From Drosophila miranda (taxonomy: Eukaryota; Arthropoda; Insecta; Diptera; Drosophilidae), in the NCBI RefSeq assembly GCF_003369915.1, contig NW_022881603.1:43508624-43572623 (forward strand): DNA of 64,000 nt, given 5' to 3'. The notes beneath the pieces were generated by a model. That model made no database searches. It was not told the origin of the DNA and saw nothing but the letters and a program-made list of their open reading frames with translations. Every line of letters starts with the position of its first letter. Positions within the stretch are counted from its first letter, which is position 1. Positions 1 to 11,476 of this stretch are shown piece by piece. The position numbers were made by a program, and so were the translations under genes.

Positions 1-2010
1 AGTAAACCTTGACCAAGGCCCGTTCCTGGCTATCAAAACTGAATGTAATGAAGAGGGCATAGTCCCCAGATGGCAGGGGCAGCAGTTCCAAGGCTTTGAC
101 CGGGAAACGAAAGTGTTCCAGCATAATTTCAGCCTGCAGATAATATATTGATAAATAGTAACTATATCACTGGAATCAAGCAACTTACAGGAAGCGGGCA
201 CCGGTTCACATTGGTTCGATTGGTAAAACTGTTGAATATGATATTGACAAAGGGGTGATTCCGCTTCTCCAGATACTCGCACAGGTCCGACTGACAGATA
301 TTGTACAGGAATGGCTTATACCCACTGGCCCGCTTCAGCAACTGTATTCGCATCTGTAGGAAAATGAAAATTGAAATTACTTTGCTTATACACAGATCAG
401 CGAGGCTTTGTAAAGTCAGAACTGTCTAAATAACATATGTAATATATATATCTAAATCATTTGTTTATTTGATTCCGACGGCGTAAAATATATACTTGTT
501 CAAATTTTCAACGAACACATTTTTCAATAGGTCTCAAACGCCACTGAATTCAAGCAAACACAAGTCAAAATTATTCAATCATATAAATCGTTTTTATAAA
601 TTTTTTCTAGCATAAAAACAACGGAAAGAAACGCAAGATGTGTGTCTTCAGCTGTGCAGCGTGGGTTCTCTTTTACATATACGGGACCATTTTGCCGGCC
701 TTTTACACATTCAAGGCTGTGTCGAATGACACTCAAAAGGACCTCACGCCCTGGGCTAAGTATTGGATTGTGTATGCCTTCATTACAACCTTCGAGGTGC
801 TGGGCGATATGTTTATCTCGTGGGTTCCACTGTACGGCATCACCAAAATGGCGTTGATATTTTGGATTGGTCACACGGCGCCAGCTGCCAATGTGCGGAT
901 TTTTAATTCGATCCTGGGTCCATTGCTCTTCAAGCATCAGAAGCAGATCGATCACTTCTTACAACGGGGCAAGCAGCAGATGCTAAACGAGTTCTTCATT
1001 TGGGGAACGCAGATTATCATCCGCAGCCGAAAGACCGTACTGCCCGTTATCTTCGGCGTTTTTAATCGCACTGGGAATTCCATTGGAATGTCGCAAGTGG
1101 CCACTGATGCAGACGGTCTGGAGGAATGCCAGTTGTCAGATAGCCGGGAAGCTGTCCCCAATATATATCCTGACGTAGGCGTAGCCGGTACACCGGATTC
1201 ATCTGGCGAGATGGACAAGAAAAATGGCTTGCCTACGGAATCGTCCGGGACCTCTCTAAGCCGCGGCCAACGCAAGCGTTTGTTGCGTTCCTCCGATACG
1301 AAGAATGAAATTGAGGATCTACCGGCAGTGCCAATTCCGAAGGATGAAGGTAACGAAGAAACAGAGGATCTGCTGGCCAAGTCACAAAAGGAGGGCAATG
1401 GCCGGACATTCAGACAATTTTTGAATCCTCGAAGCAGTAAATTTTAATCAGTCAAAACTTCCTACGCTATTCAAGCACAGTACCCAAGGTGAGCATACAC
1501 ACTCTATACTATATACTCTTTGGGTATAACTTAGCACGGAACATACATATGACCGCTATTGGGGTCACTTGTTGATGCCGTTGAATACCTTTAATTGTCG
1601 ATTTCCGCACCCTGTTCAATCGTTGTACACAATTATTTCAGATCAAATCGTCGTCAAAATGTTCGGTACTCATTCAACCAAAACAAAAAACTCTACGCAG
1701 AAACACACAATGTGAATCAAAAGCTAATATCAAACTCACCGAAACTGGACGCTTAGGCCAATTTAATACCTTGGCGATCAGGCTCATCTCAACCACATCC
1801 CTTTTTACTGCATAGAGACGGCACCGCGAAAAGTTTGCGAACTTTTCATCAACAGCAAAGCACTGGACATTGGTGAACTTGGCAATACCACGGACCTAAG
1901 AAGATCAGATCCGTAAATCGAAACATAACCAGAGGTGAGTGCTCCAAACTTGCCTGGAGAATGTGCCAAAGCCCAATCCAAACGAAGAGGTGGCCCCACA
2001 AAGTGGCCAT
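1..2010 (-). CDS. DUF1091 (MD-2-related lipid-recognition-like) secreted protein, 4 exons, 3' end outside window
   Basis: Exons on the minus strand: 2010-1954, 1895-1740, 353-189 and 133-1. Exon 1 encodes 19 residues beginning MATLWGHLFVW, a hydrophobic signal peptide. Exon 2 (52 codons) carries the family start KFTNVQC and F-x-x-F-x-x-C-x-L. Exon 3 (55 codons) carries the hallmark SGYKPFLYN and C-x-x-L. Exon 4 carries LPLPSGDYALFITF and runs off the window. All junctions are phase 0. Intron 1 (1953-1896, 58 nt) starts with GC (gcaagt) and ends ttcttag; the others are GT-AG. DUF1091 proteins are insect-specific, secreted and mostly uncharacterised. About 170 residues are visible against roughly 180-190 usual, and nothing is broken. 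Intron 2 (354-1739) contains a gene on the opposite strand. Family call is firm; the particular paralogue is not identified. Confidence 0.85.
638..1447 (+). CDS. REEP1-4-like (TB2/DP1/HVA22) ER membrane-shaping protein, nested gene
   Basis: Single open frame of 269 codons from an ATG in good context (caagATG). Residues about 8-100 form the TB2/DP1/HVA22 domain: hydrophobic hairpins around ILPAFYTFKAV and YWIVYAFITTFEVLGDMFISW, then KMALIFWI, ending in the family's LLFKHQKQIDHFL helix. REEP proteins insert hairpins into the ER membrane and shape tubules or link them to microtubules. The C-terminal about 150 residues are polar, charged and probably disordered. The gene lies wholly inside intron 2 of the DUF1091 gene on the other strand. 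A ttttttctag acceptor-like site at 601-610 suggests a spliced 5' UTR, but no upstream exon was located. It appears intact. Resemblance is closer to REEP1-4 (ReepA) than to REEP5/6; it may be one of the rapidly evolving Drosophila paralogues. Confidence 0.8.
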   Translation: MCVFSCAAWVLFYIYGTILPAFYTFKAVSNDTQKDLTPWAKYWIVYAFITTFEVLGDMFISWVPLYGITKMALIFWIGHTAPAANVRIFNSILGPLLFKHQKQIDHFLQRGKQQMLNEFFIWGTQIIIRSRKTVLPVIFGVFNRTGNSIGMSQVATDADGLEECQLSDSREAVPNIYPDVGVAGTPDSSGEMDKKNGLPTESSGTSLSRGQRKRLLRSSDTKNEIEDLPAVPIPKDEGNEETEDLLAKSQKEGNGRTFRQFLNPRSSKF

Positions 2011-2280
2011 AACCGAAGACGGAAAAACTCTTTATGACTGAACCAATCAGTCATCAAAACGAATGTGATGTGCCATCGAAAACCAATTCATGCGAGAAAT
2101 AAAGCTGATACAAATCAAACATTATGGGCAATTATTAAAACCATACCAGATAATTACATGAGCTTTGCTTTGCTCTTAAAAGTGTATTTAAACAAAAACA
2201 TATTTTTTAGGGAGAACTTAAAAACTAGATTTGTGTGGCTGTGTGACTGAATTATGGAATAGTGTTGAATGACTGGGAGC

Positions 2281-4581
2281 CTAATCACTGCCCTCATCTT
2301 CCTCTTCATCATCGTCCTCGCTGGCATTGCTTGCGTCGTCGCTATCCTCCCCTTCGCTTTTCTTTGAGTTCTTATCCTTGTCCTCAGCGGTAGATTTGTT
2401 TTTCTTCTTTGGGATTTCCTTGACCTTTTCCTGATCGTCGCTGGTGGATTCATCATCGGAGATGTATTCCTTGCTCTTGAAGCCACTTCCAGAGTTATTT
2501 GCTTTCTTTGATGGCGATGGCTCAGATTTGCGTTTCTTGGTTGCCTTGCTGGTGCCTCCTTTTTCGTCCTCACGGCCACCACCCGCTCCGGTCTTGTAGT
2601 TGCGCATCTCTTCCTGATAGCGAATCTTATCCTTGTTAGCGGCCTCTTCCCACTTGGACTTGTCCTTGAGCTCCTTCCACATTTCGCCGCCCTTTTTGGC
2701 TATCTCGGTGACTTTGATGCCCGGATTTTCGCGCTTAATGCTTTCACGGGTATCATTAAGCCACAACATGAAGGCGGAAGTCCCTCGTTTGGGCTTGCCG
2801 GTATCCTTCTTCTTGGTGGGTTTTTTCTGGGGAATAGACAAATATTGAATACAGTTCACATTAAGATGTGATTTTTTTTACAATTTTCTCCTTCTCCTGA
2901 TGTGTCTTCTCCTTTTTCTCGTTCTTTTTTTCTTTGTGCTTCTTTTTGGGCGAACCATCAGTACCACCATCTCCTCCGCCGCCACTAGCGTCACTGTCGT
3001 CGTCCGAATCATCCTCCACATTGCTATCATACTCCTCGGCCACGTCCGATTCGTTTTCGTTGGGTTTAAAATCCTCATCGGTGGATTCTCCATCGGAATC
3101 ATCGCCGTCATCATCTTCCTCCTCTTTTTCTCTGGCCTCGGCCTTGAGGCGGGCTAGGTAAGCATCGGGCTCGTTCTCATTGTCAGAATCACCAAAGTCT
3201 ACATCTTTGTAGCCACTCTTGTCCTTGCCCATATTGCTCACATGCAACTTCTTCTGTGTGATGAAGTCAAAGAGCTTGGCATACTCTTCCTTCTCAATGG
3301 ACGAGAATATGTGCACCGTTCCGTTTTTCAGTGTGACTTCAAAGTCAAAGGAACGCGTGGATCCTCCACTGCGAGCGAAATTCACTGAGCTAATCTCCTC
3401 AAAGCGGATGTGCAGGGGCGGCTTGTGAATGTAGATGAAGCCACGCTCAAGGGGATACAAATAACCAGCGGCAGCCTTGTAGGAGCAGCCCACAGCTGCC
3501 GTGCCCGAGTGGCCTATGAAGTTTCCCGGCCCTGTAATCTTGCGGCCAATTAGCACCTTCATCACCTTGCCCATCACCTCGTACACTGGCCCCGACAACT
3601 CCTTCTCCAGCTTGCCTTCGTATTTGTCACGCAGCTCGGCCTCCGAAAACGGCAGTTCAATGGTGGTCTCCTCGTCGGGTGCGAAGAGCAACACCAAATA
3701 ATGATACCGCGTCTGTCCTTGCTTGATGGGAGGATCCAGTGAGAGCACGAAGAACATTTGCCGGCTGTCCTTGTGTGGTAGCATGAACAAGCGTAGCACC
3801 GAGTCCATGGGTATCTTGTAGTCAAAAGTCTTGCCATGCAGCTGGAAGAAAGTCGAAAAGATCTTGATGTCGTAACGACCGCGAGGCGTTAGAATCTGAA
3901 TCTCTCTAAAGATGGCGATGGACTCGCCAGACGCTGAGATGACCGAAGCCTTGCTCATCACATTCTGATGAAATTTCTCAACTGGGTCATCATCTGCTGA
4001 CTCCACAGCTGGAATGTGAAACCTCATCTCGAGGAGACCGACCGTGGCATCATCGTTTTGGTGGTACTCCAAAGTGACCTCATTCTTGCCAGTCACACAC
4101 TGAGACACATTAGAGAGCGGCACTTCAAATATGGTCTTCGAGTCCTTATCGAAGCTCAAAACGGAGCCCATGAATCGAGCCGTGCCCCAGTTCCAGCCTT
4201 TGACACACATCTCCTTCTCCACCATTTCCTGCGAATAGGCATCCTTTATGAATTTTCCCAGCTTCTCGTGCTCGCTGTCCCGAAAGCCTGTGAAGCGATG
4301 CAGCGCACCGCTCTTGGTGATCACTCGTAGTCCCCAAGTACCCACAAATTTTTGAGAATTAATTAGATCGATATCATCCACGGAAATCTGCTCCACCTTG
4401 CCCGTCTTGTTATTTTTGAAGATAATGTTCTGGTCGGTAAGCTTGAGACGACCAGATGACTATCATGGGAAGGGATTAACAAGTCAGACAAAATGTGAAC
4501 AAAAATTATTACATTTTTGCGACTCACCAGGACGCCGCGGACCTCGGCATTTATGTCGTTGTACTCCAAGGAATCCGTCAT
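2281..4581 (-). CDS. Ssrp: SSRP1, HMG-box subunit of the FACT histone chaperone, 3 exons
   Basis: Exons 4581-4528 (18 codons), 4459-2882 (526 codons) and 2826-2281 (181 codons plus TAG) give 725 residues, close to the length known for Drosophila Ssrp. Introns are GT-AG: ctg|gtgagt to gatag, and att|gtaaaa to ccccag. The order is the N-terminal SSRP1/POB3 module, tandem PH-like domains (VGTWGLR, FRDSEHEKLGKFI; later FIYIHKPPLHIRFEEISSV), an acidic Asp/Glu/Ser-rich stretch around residues 430-520, a Lys-rich linker, an HMG box about 555-623 (PKRGTSAFMLWLND, AKKGGEMWKEL), and a second acidic/Ser tail. With Spt16 it forms FACT, which moves nucleosomes during transcription and replication in the nucleus. 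No stop or frameshift was found, so this copy looks functional, unlike its neighbour WDR70. The start MTDSLEYND is the conserved family start. Confidence 0.95.
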
Positions 4582-5130
4582 GTTTGATTCCCAGTGCACG
4601 ATAAACTTAAAACAACAAACTAATTACACCAGCAGGGGAAATTCTTACAATTATATTCTTGACAAATCTAACACGAGCAAACGCCGCCGGCAACAAAATA
4701 ACACTACTACCTACGCGCTCAATTTTAGGTTAGACGACGCTATCAGCGAACTAGTTTGAAACAGTGATGCGTGAATTCGCTTGTGAAATATGACATGTTC
4801 GCTTATATCAAATATCCAAGTGTATCACTGTGTGTACAAATATTGTTTATGCCAGGAAAATTCGATGGGCTATTGAATGGATTACATGTTAGAAAGTCTA
4901 CTAATTTTCAAAGAAATCTATTTGTATTTTATTGTACATGCTCATGGTAGTTCAATACTGAGTCAGAGCTGAAATGATGTAGCTCCCAGTTATTCATGTT
5001 AACCAATATCTTGTATCGATAGCAGTATCGATGGTAGCTCGATAGTTGCACGTTCACATTGCTTACATCGCGCCTCTTGCGAAAAATTAATATTAAATTA
5101 GAAAAAAAACTTAGTCCAGGGTTCCCAGCC
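4582..5130. promoter_or_regulatory. Divergent promoter region between Ssrp and the WDR70 homologue, with DRE/BEAF-type sites
   Basis: 549 bp lie between the two start codons. A perfect DRE palindrome TATCGATA is at 5014-5021, followed by TATCGATG at 5026-5033 and a third CGATAG at about 5039-5044. DREF and BEAF-32 bind such CGATA clusters, typical of divergent housekeeping promoters in Drosophila. The cluster lies about 90-115 bp upstream of the WDR70 start codon and about 430 bp from that of Ssrp. No convincing TATA box was seen. Binding is inferred from sequence only. Confidence 0.6.
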
Positions 5131-6938
5131 ATGCAACGTGGTAAAATCTCCTTTGGGAAAATCCAATTAAACATCAATCAACCTCCTGACGGGCCAAATG
5201 CAGATGAGAATGAAGACGGAAAAGAATCTGGCAGCAGTGGCGGAGGCGGCTTCAAGAAAATGGACAAACAGCAAATGATTCGACCAATTGAAGATGTCGC
5301 CGAAGATTTGGAGAGTCAGCACTTGAAGGAAGTGATGGGCATCAGTAGGCTTGGACGCAAGGCAGCCCAAGTGTTTGACATTAATGAGCAGATAGCCAAG
5401 GCGAAGATCACACGTCCAGGTGTGGAGACGAAGAGAGAGGTGCCTGAGCAGGAGGAAGAAGATGTGATCGGGCCATTGCCACCGGCAGCAGTCGAGGATT
5501 CAAAACAAGGCTGCAAGGAGGAAGCCACAAATAAGGTCGAAGACTCCGATGACGACTGCTCTTCTGATGAGTATTCCGATGATGAGCAAAGCCTCTCTAA
5601 ACGTATACCCTACACACACGAGGTCCAAATGCAGCATGGCTCACGGGCTGTCTTGGCCCTGGCAGGCGATCCTTTTGGTGCCCGCTTGGTTTCCGGTTCC
5701 ATAGACTACGATATGTGCTTTTGCGAGAACCATCCAATTCGATCCTTACAATACTCAGTGACCGGGGAGATGATTTTGGTCATCTCTGGCAATGCTCAGG
5801 CCAAGGTATTGGATCGCGATGGGTTTGAAAAACTAGAGTGTTGCAAGGGAGATCAATACATATCGGACATGTCCCGCACAAAAGGCCATGTGGCGCAGCT
5901 GACCTCGGGCTGCTGGCATCCCTTTAATCGGGAGCAGCTCCTCACGGCTGCTCTAGATGGAACACTCCGCATTTGTCAAGGCTTGAAGGCCAAAGAACAA
6001 TGTCTGGTTATCAAGACGAGGGCAATTGGAGGCCTTAGAACCAACGCCTCGTCCTGCAACTTCAATAGAGATGCGACTCTGATAGCAGCCGGGTGCGTGG
6101 ACGGCTCCATACACGCAAAATGTTTGTGAACACAATCCACTGCGTGCGAGTGGCCCACCAGAAAGGCGCTGAGATTACCTCCATTGTTTTTTCATATATG
6201 GGCCAGCAGTTGGCCACCAGGAGCAACGACGAGATCATGAAGTTGTGGGATCTGCGAAAATTTAAGCAGCCCCTGAACACTTGGAACAATCTGTATTCTC
6301 GCTACGACACCACTGATTGTTGTTTTAGTCCAGACGATCGGTTGTTGGTCACTGGCGAGTCCCTCCCGAAGGATCAGGCCGAAGCTAATCTCTATTTCTA
6401 CAGCACCAAAAGCTTCCAGGAAGTTCAACGCATTCCCGTGTCGAACTCGCATGTAGTTAAGACGCTCTGGCATCCAAAGCTAAACCAGCTCTTTGTGAGC
6501 TGTGGAAACGGCACTATTAAGTGCCTGTACGACGAGAAACGCAGCATACGAGGCGAAACGTTGTGCGTGGTCAAGACCCACCGCAAGCGGCAGCAGATGG
6601 AGATGGTGGGCGTTTCGCAGATCATCACTTCTCACGCTCTGCCTCTGTTCCGACAGGAGAAATCCCGTTCCTCCCGCAAGAAGATGGAGAAGGCCCGGAT
6701 GGACCCTGTAAAGTCGAAACGACCGGACTTGCCCATCACCAGCGGACAGGGTGGTCGTGTGGCAAGCTCGGGTGGTACACTCTCCTCCTATGTCATTCGC
6801 AATCTCGGCCTGAGCAAGAGAGTAGATGATGATCAGGATCCTAGGGAGGCCATTCTTAAGTACGCCAAGGATGCTGCTGAAAATCCATACTGGATAGCAC
6901 CTGCTTATAAAGAAACTCAGCCTAAGGCCATCCTTAGT
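5131..6938 (+). pseudogene. WDR70: WDR70/GAD-1-family WD-repeat protein, degenerate copy (frameshift, internal deletion, lost C-terminus)
   Basis: From the ATG at 5131 (MQRGKISFG) the frame reads a WDR70 homologue: acidic N-terminus, EVMGISRLGRKAAQVFD, then WD repeats (RLVSGSIDYDM, LTSGCWHPFNREQ, TLIAAGCVDGSIH). After about 6109 the homology moves to another frame (MFVNTIHC, SYMGQQLATRSNDE, DTTDCCFSPDDRLLVTG, GGRVASSGGTLSSYVI, NPYWIAPAY) to about 6935. Three lesions are visible. About 17 residues usually present after DYDMCF are missing in frame near 5719. A short deletion near 6105-6112 removes the W-D of a repeat and shifts the frame. The normal end after TQPKAI is replaced by unrelated codons to a chance stop at 6966. 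A repeat Trp is also Cys (RICQGL). Family members are nuclear WD proteins linked to DNA-damage responses. The Drosophila gene I recall is CG5543. Almost certainly non-functional. Confidence 0.85.
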
Positions 6939-7296
6939 GGGCATCCATGGTGTTCATCTGATGGCTAGACGAAGGCAACTCCAGAAAATAGCGCTCGATC
7001 ATTTGACGTCCATTGGATCCATTTCCATTCCAGCTAAAGACTGCATTGTCAAGGTACAGACGTCCTAATTGCTGCAATGCATTATTTTTGTTGGTAATTT
7101 CGCATGGCATTGAAAGGCGTGAGCAACTGAACTTACATGGCGACGATTGTCGAAGGAAGCGTAGTAGAGGCGCGTGAAATCCTTGGCTGTGTGAGCACAA
7201 CGTTCAACTTTAATCTTTAGTTCCTGCAAACAGATTTATTAGTCAATTATTAGTTAAATATTTTACTTATAGCCGGCGCAGCCTTACGTTGTTCAT
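6934..7296 (-). pseudogene. Nxt1: Nxt1 (p15, NTF2-related mRNA export factor), 3'-truncated
   Basis: Three exons on the minus strand: 7296-7288 (MNN), 7223-7137 ([21 protein letters not shown]...) and 7071 to about 6938 ([40 protein letters not shown]). Splice sites gtaagg/tttgcag and gtaagt/attgcag are intact. Nxt1 is the small NTF2-fold partner of NXF1 in nuclear mRNA export and is normally about 130 residues. Here homology stops at about residue 76, where a TAA (6936-6934) follows by chance, so the second half of the NTF2-like fold is gone. The break coincides with the break in the convergent WDR70 copy, as if one deletion removed both 3' ends. A working copy must exist elsewhere if the organism is viable. 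Confidence 0.85.
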
Positions 7297-8607
7297 CTTG
7301 TTGTTGTTGCTTATTTAGCTTGTTTCTATTAGTACAATTAGGTGTTTTGGGGGTTAAGCACTTATCGTTAAAATATACTGACCGACCCTCAGAAATATAC
7401 CGTAAGTATACTGACGAATTCAATATCTATTATACATATTACTGTTACACTTGGCTTGTTTCCCAGAGGGCAATGCCGGCTAGCTGTCGACCCCAGGGCT
7501 GGGTAGTTCCCCTTGCCAACCAAATGTAGACAAAAAAAAGAGACATACTACTTCTCGGGACATCAAAACTAACAACAACAAAGAAAATCATAAACAGACG
7601 GCTATCAAGTGGATGAAGCTTGGGTGTTATCACTTCGCGCGCCCGCCCTACCTGTGACCAAACACAACGTTCATTTTGGCCACCCTCTGCTGGAACGGTA
7701 ACGGCTGGCTTAATCCATGGCTTACGCCACGCGTCCTCCCTCTATTTTAAATTTAATGCATCATGCTTCAATATATATCCAAGCTTTAATAATCGTAAAT
7801 TGACAATTTCATCTTTCTCATTAATAAATAGCTATACTCAAAATTATCACTAACCACTAAGAAACACCAAAACGTTCGACACAAAGGCAAACAAGGAAAT
7901 AACTGCTGAAATTTCGTTCAACCAACAGGGATACCCTCACCCACACGTAATGGAATATGTGTAGATGAGTGGATCCAGTTTTACGGGAGTTACTTTAACT
8001 CGGGCCCCTACGGAGACTTAACCTACCAAGAGCTCTTGTTAAGGGTCCCCGGGACATAAACAATAAACAATATTTTTCCACAAATCGCTCGACCAAATAC
8101 GGTGGACTGATGGGACCCCCGCGTCACCCACTAAGGGTTAATCTTCTGGCACTGAACAGCTGATCGCAGATTTAGGTTCGTGAAAGGTGTTGGTGTTTTT
8201 TACATATTTTTTTTCAATGGCCAAGATTTTACGTTAAACGGTTTAAGCTAATACTAATTACTAAATAAAGGACAACACACGGAACAAAATAACATTTAAT
8301 GTGGAACGGTGTTTGGAGTGCGGATTATGTTTTTTTTCTTTAAGTTCAAACGACGTGGGCGATCGCTGGCCGTGGCCGGTCAGCCCTAAATTTATATAGG
8401 TCCGTGTATACGTTTTTTTTTTTTTTTTTCCATGGATACGCCACGGCGGGTGAGAATCTCTAAGAGACGCGACCGGCCCGTACCAGTCAACGAACTGGAC
8501 TACCCCTTCGGGGCTTCCCAGCTAAACTCACCACCACGCACAGCTGCACACCTCATTCCCCGCGGGATCACCGCAAAGTATTACTTCGCGGGGATGGGTT
8601 GCCTACG

Positions 8608-11476
8608 TTAGGCACTCTCCTCTACGCGTCGCTCCCTTTCGCATCTTCTCAGATCGCTCTGGATGGCTATTAGGGTGTTGCTAACGCGCTGCCAGTTCTC
8701 GTCGGACTCCGTCATGAACGCCACTAGCTCCTTTGGTCGTGGGAAATACTCTGCACTTGAGCGGTACCTCGTGCAGTGGTAGATCACATGCTCCGGATCC
8801 TCGCTCTCATTCGAACACTCAGGACACTCGGGAGTATCCTCGTGTTTGAACCTATGTAGATACTTCCTGTATCCTCCGTGACCCGTCAGGAATTGGGTGA
8901 GGTGGTAGTTCATCTCTCCGCTTCTCCGCCCTATCCATGACTCAATATCCGGGATTAGTCTATGGGTCCACCGTCCATTTGTGGCCGTGTCCCATCTTGC
9001 CTGCCATTTTTCTATCGACGCCCGCCTTTCCGACGCACGGATGGTCTCTAGCGATGCATTAGTTCGCATCCCTGCGCGCGCTTCATATACATGCGTCATC
9101 TCGAGCGCTAGTATATCCACCGGTATCATGGCCGCGAGGACCAGGGCTGCGTTATCCGACACCGTCCTATATCCAGACACTACTCGAAGAGCGCAGAGCC
9201 GATATGGCACTGACATCTTTCTTCTTAGACTCATGTTGCCGGATAGGGTTGAAGACCACACCGGCGCAGCGTACAGTAGGATCGAGGCCACTACTCTCGC
9301 CAGGAGTATGCGACGACCTGCCTTGGGTCCACCAATATTTGGGAGCATCCTTGCGAGTGCTGCCTGCATCCGGGAGGCTTTTTGACTCACGTACTCGATG
9401 TGGGCCCGGTAGTTCAATCGGTTATCCAGCATCACGCCTAGGTACCGGATTGACTCCTGCGACTTAATAGTCGCATTACCCACGCGAAACGTCGCGTACT
9501 CCACCTTCTTCCGACTCGTGATGAGTACAGCCTCCGTTTTGTGGCCAGCCAGGTCCAATCCCGCGTTTTCCATCCAGTTGGATACGATCCGGATTGCCTC
9601 GTTGGCCGTCGCCTCGACATCTCGGAGCTCTTTGGCTACCACGACCAGGGCGAGATCGTCAGCGAAACCGACAAGCGTGCATCCCTGCGGGAGCTGGAGT
9701 CTCAGGACGTCGTCTTACATTATGTTCCACAGTAGAGGTCCTAAGACTGATCCCTGTGGAACTCCGGCTGTCACCCTGTAGAGCTTTGGTCCCTCCTCCG
9801 TCTCGTACCTCAGTACCCTACCCGACAGGTAGCTGGCTATTATCCGAAGCAGGTAGGTGGGAGCTCCAATTCTCCCGAGCGCCTCGTTTATCCGAGACCA
9901 GTTCGCTGAGTTAAACGCGTTACGGATATCCAGGGTCACCACCGCGCAGTACTCCTTTGTGCCGAATCTCCATCTTATTCCCTCGATCGCTCTGGATGCA
10001 ATGTCGGTGACTGCCTTGATGGCGTCGACCGTTGATTTGGCCATCCGGAATCCGTACTGGGACTCCGATAAGGCCTCCTTCTCCTGGATCACAACTTGCA
10101 GTCGGTTGTAGACGATTCTCTCCAGGGTTTTGCCGACCGTATCCAGCAAACATATTGGGCGGTATCCTGATGGTTCCTCCAGGGACTTATTTCCTTTGGG
10201 TAGAAGTATTAGCCGCTGCACTTTCCACTGCTCTGGAAACACTCCTTCCCGTATGCATTTGTTGAACGTGTCAACAAATACTTCTGGTCTGGTGGTTGCT
10301 CCAAGCTTCAATGCCTTGTTTGGGATACCGTCCAGTCCTGGTGCCTTTTTATCATCAATTCTCCTGGTAGCCGCTATCACCTCCTCAACAGAAATCTGTT
10401 GCCACAGCTCGGAGTCTTGGCTCGAGACGCTTTCCTCCCTATACGGGTGCTGTGGGAATAGGGCCTCCACGATGCTACGAAGCAGGATCGGGCAGGTCAC
10501 TTCCGGTGTTGACTGGCTCCTTATCCTCTTGGTGACGACCTTATATGCCGTCCCCCAAGGGTTGACGTCCGCCTCCTCGCATATCTGCCTGAAGCAGGCT
10601 GACTTGCTCTCCTTTATGGCACGTTTAAGGGCTCTTTTCGCTGATCGGAGTTCCTCTCCCCTGGTTTCGAACTCAGGCCGACCTCGTGCTCTCTGGTAGC
10701 ACCGTCTTGCTCGTAGGCAGGCTTTCCTTAGCTGGTTAACCTCCGCATTCCACCAGTAGCAGGGCGCTCCTCTTTTGCAAGGCTTCCTTCTTGGCATTGC
10801 CACATCACATACCTCCTCCATGAGCTTCGCCAGTTTCTGAGCCAAGCCCTTTGCCGTTTCTCGCGCAGGGCTCCAGCTGGCGTTGCGCAGATATTCCGTG
10901 AAGGTTTCCACATCCAGGTGGATTTCCACATCTCCACGTAGCTCCCCTATGGAGTGAGACGCTCATGAAGGTTAGGTCGATAATGGACCCTCGACCCGCC
11001 TTGAAGTAGTTTAGCTTCCTGCCATCGTTTGCGAGTATTACGTCCAAGGACGCAAATTCCTCGAGCAGACACGTGCCTCTGGCGTTGGTTTCCTTACTGC
11101 CCCACTCTACGGACCACGCATTAAAGTCTCCCGCTATTATTACGGGGGCTCTTCCGCGCGCGTCTTCCGCTATATGCGCTAGCATACTTTGGAAGCGCGC
11201 TAGGTCCCAGCTCGGCGGGGCATAGCAGCTATAGAAGGTTACCTCTCTAAGCCTCGCTCTAACAAATCCTTCTTTGGCTGCGCATATCTCCTGGGGGTGG
11301 ATTTGTACGGCCCAGATGGCCGCCTTGCCGCAACTGCTGCTGGTCCAACCGCTTCCTGGTATCGCCCTGAATGGCTCGCAGATGAGCACGACTTCGGTCT
11401 TCCTCTCCCTGACTGCTTGTCTCAGGAGAGACTGAGCAGCTTCGCAATGGTTTAAGTTCAGCTGAGTACACCTCAT
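8608..11476 (-). pseudogene. LINE-A copy 1 ORF2 (endonuclease-reverse transcriptase), disrupted
   Basis: ORF2 starts at 11476 (MRCTQLNLNHCEAAQ). The endonuclease shows AGDFNAWSVEWGS and IIDLTF. A deletion of about 110 bp near 10925 removes the conserved FSDHQAI end of the endonuclease and breaks the frame. RT follows: GYRPICLLDTVGKTLE, GFRMAKSTVDAI, TLDIRNAFNSANW, GVPQGSVLGPLLWNIM. An in-frame TAA (9717-9715) comes directly after NIM, ahead of the catalytic GFADD box. The C-terminal domain (HLTQFLTGHGGYRKYLHRF, CPECSNESEDPEHVIYHC) is intact to the TAA at 8608. The host element is target-primed and would act in the nucleus, but this copy cannot make active protein. Confidence 0.82.

Noticed and set aside
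575..955. Minus-strand 126-codon ORF opposite the REEP-like gene
   Set aside because: Shadow of a clear plus-strand gene, with no family features.
1805..1999. Single 64-codon ORF in the 1.8-2.0 kb region as a gene of its own
   Set aside because: The region reads as two DUF1091 exons in another frame with splice sites and family motifs.
2154..2582. Arg/Lys-rich ORF overlapping the Ssrp 3' exon
   Set aside because: Alternative frame of the Lys/Glu-rich Ssrp tail.
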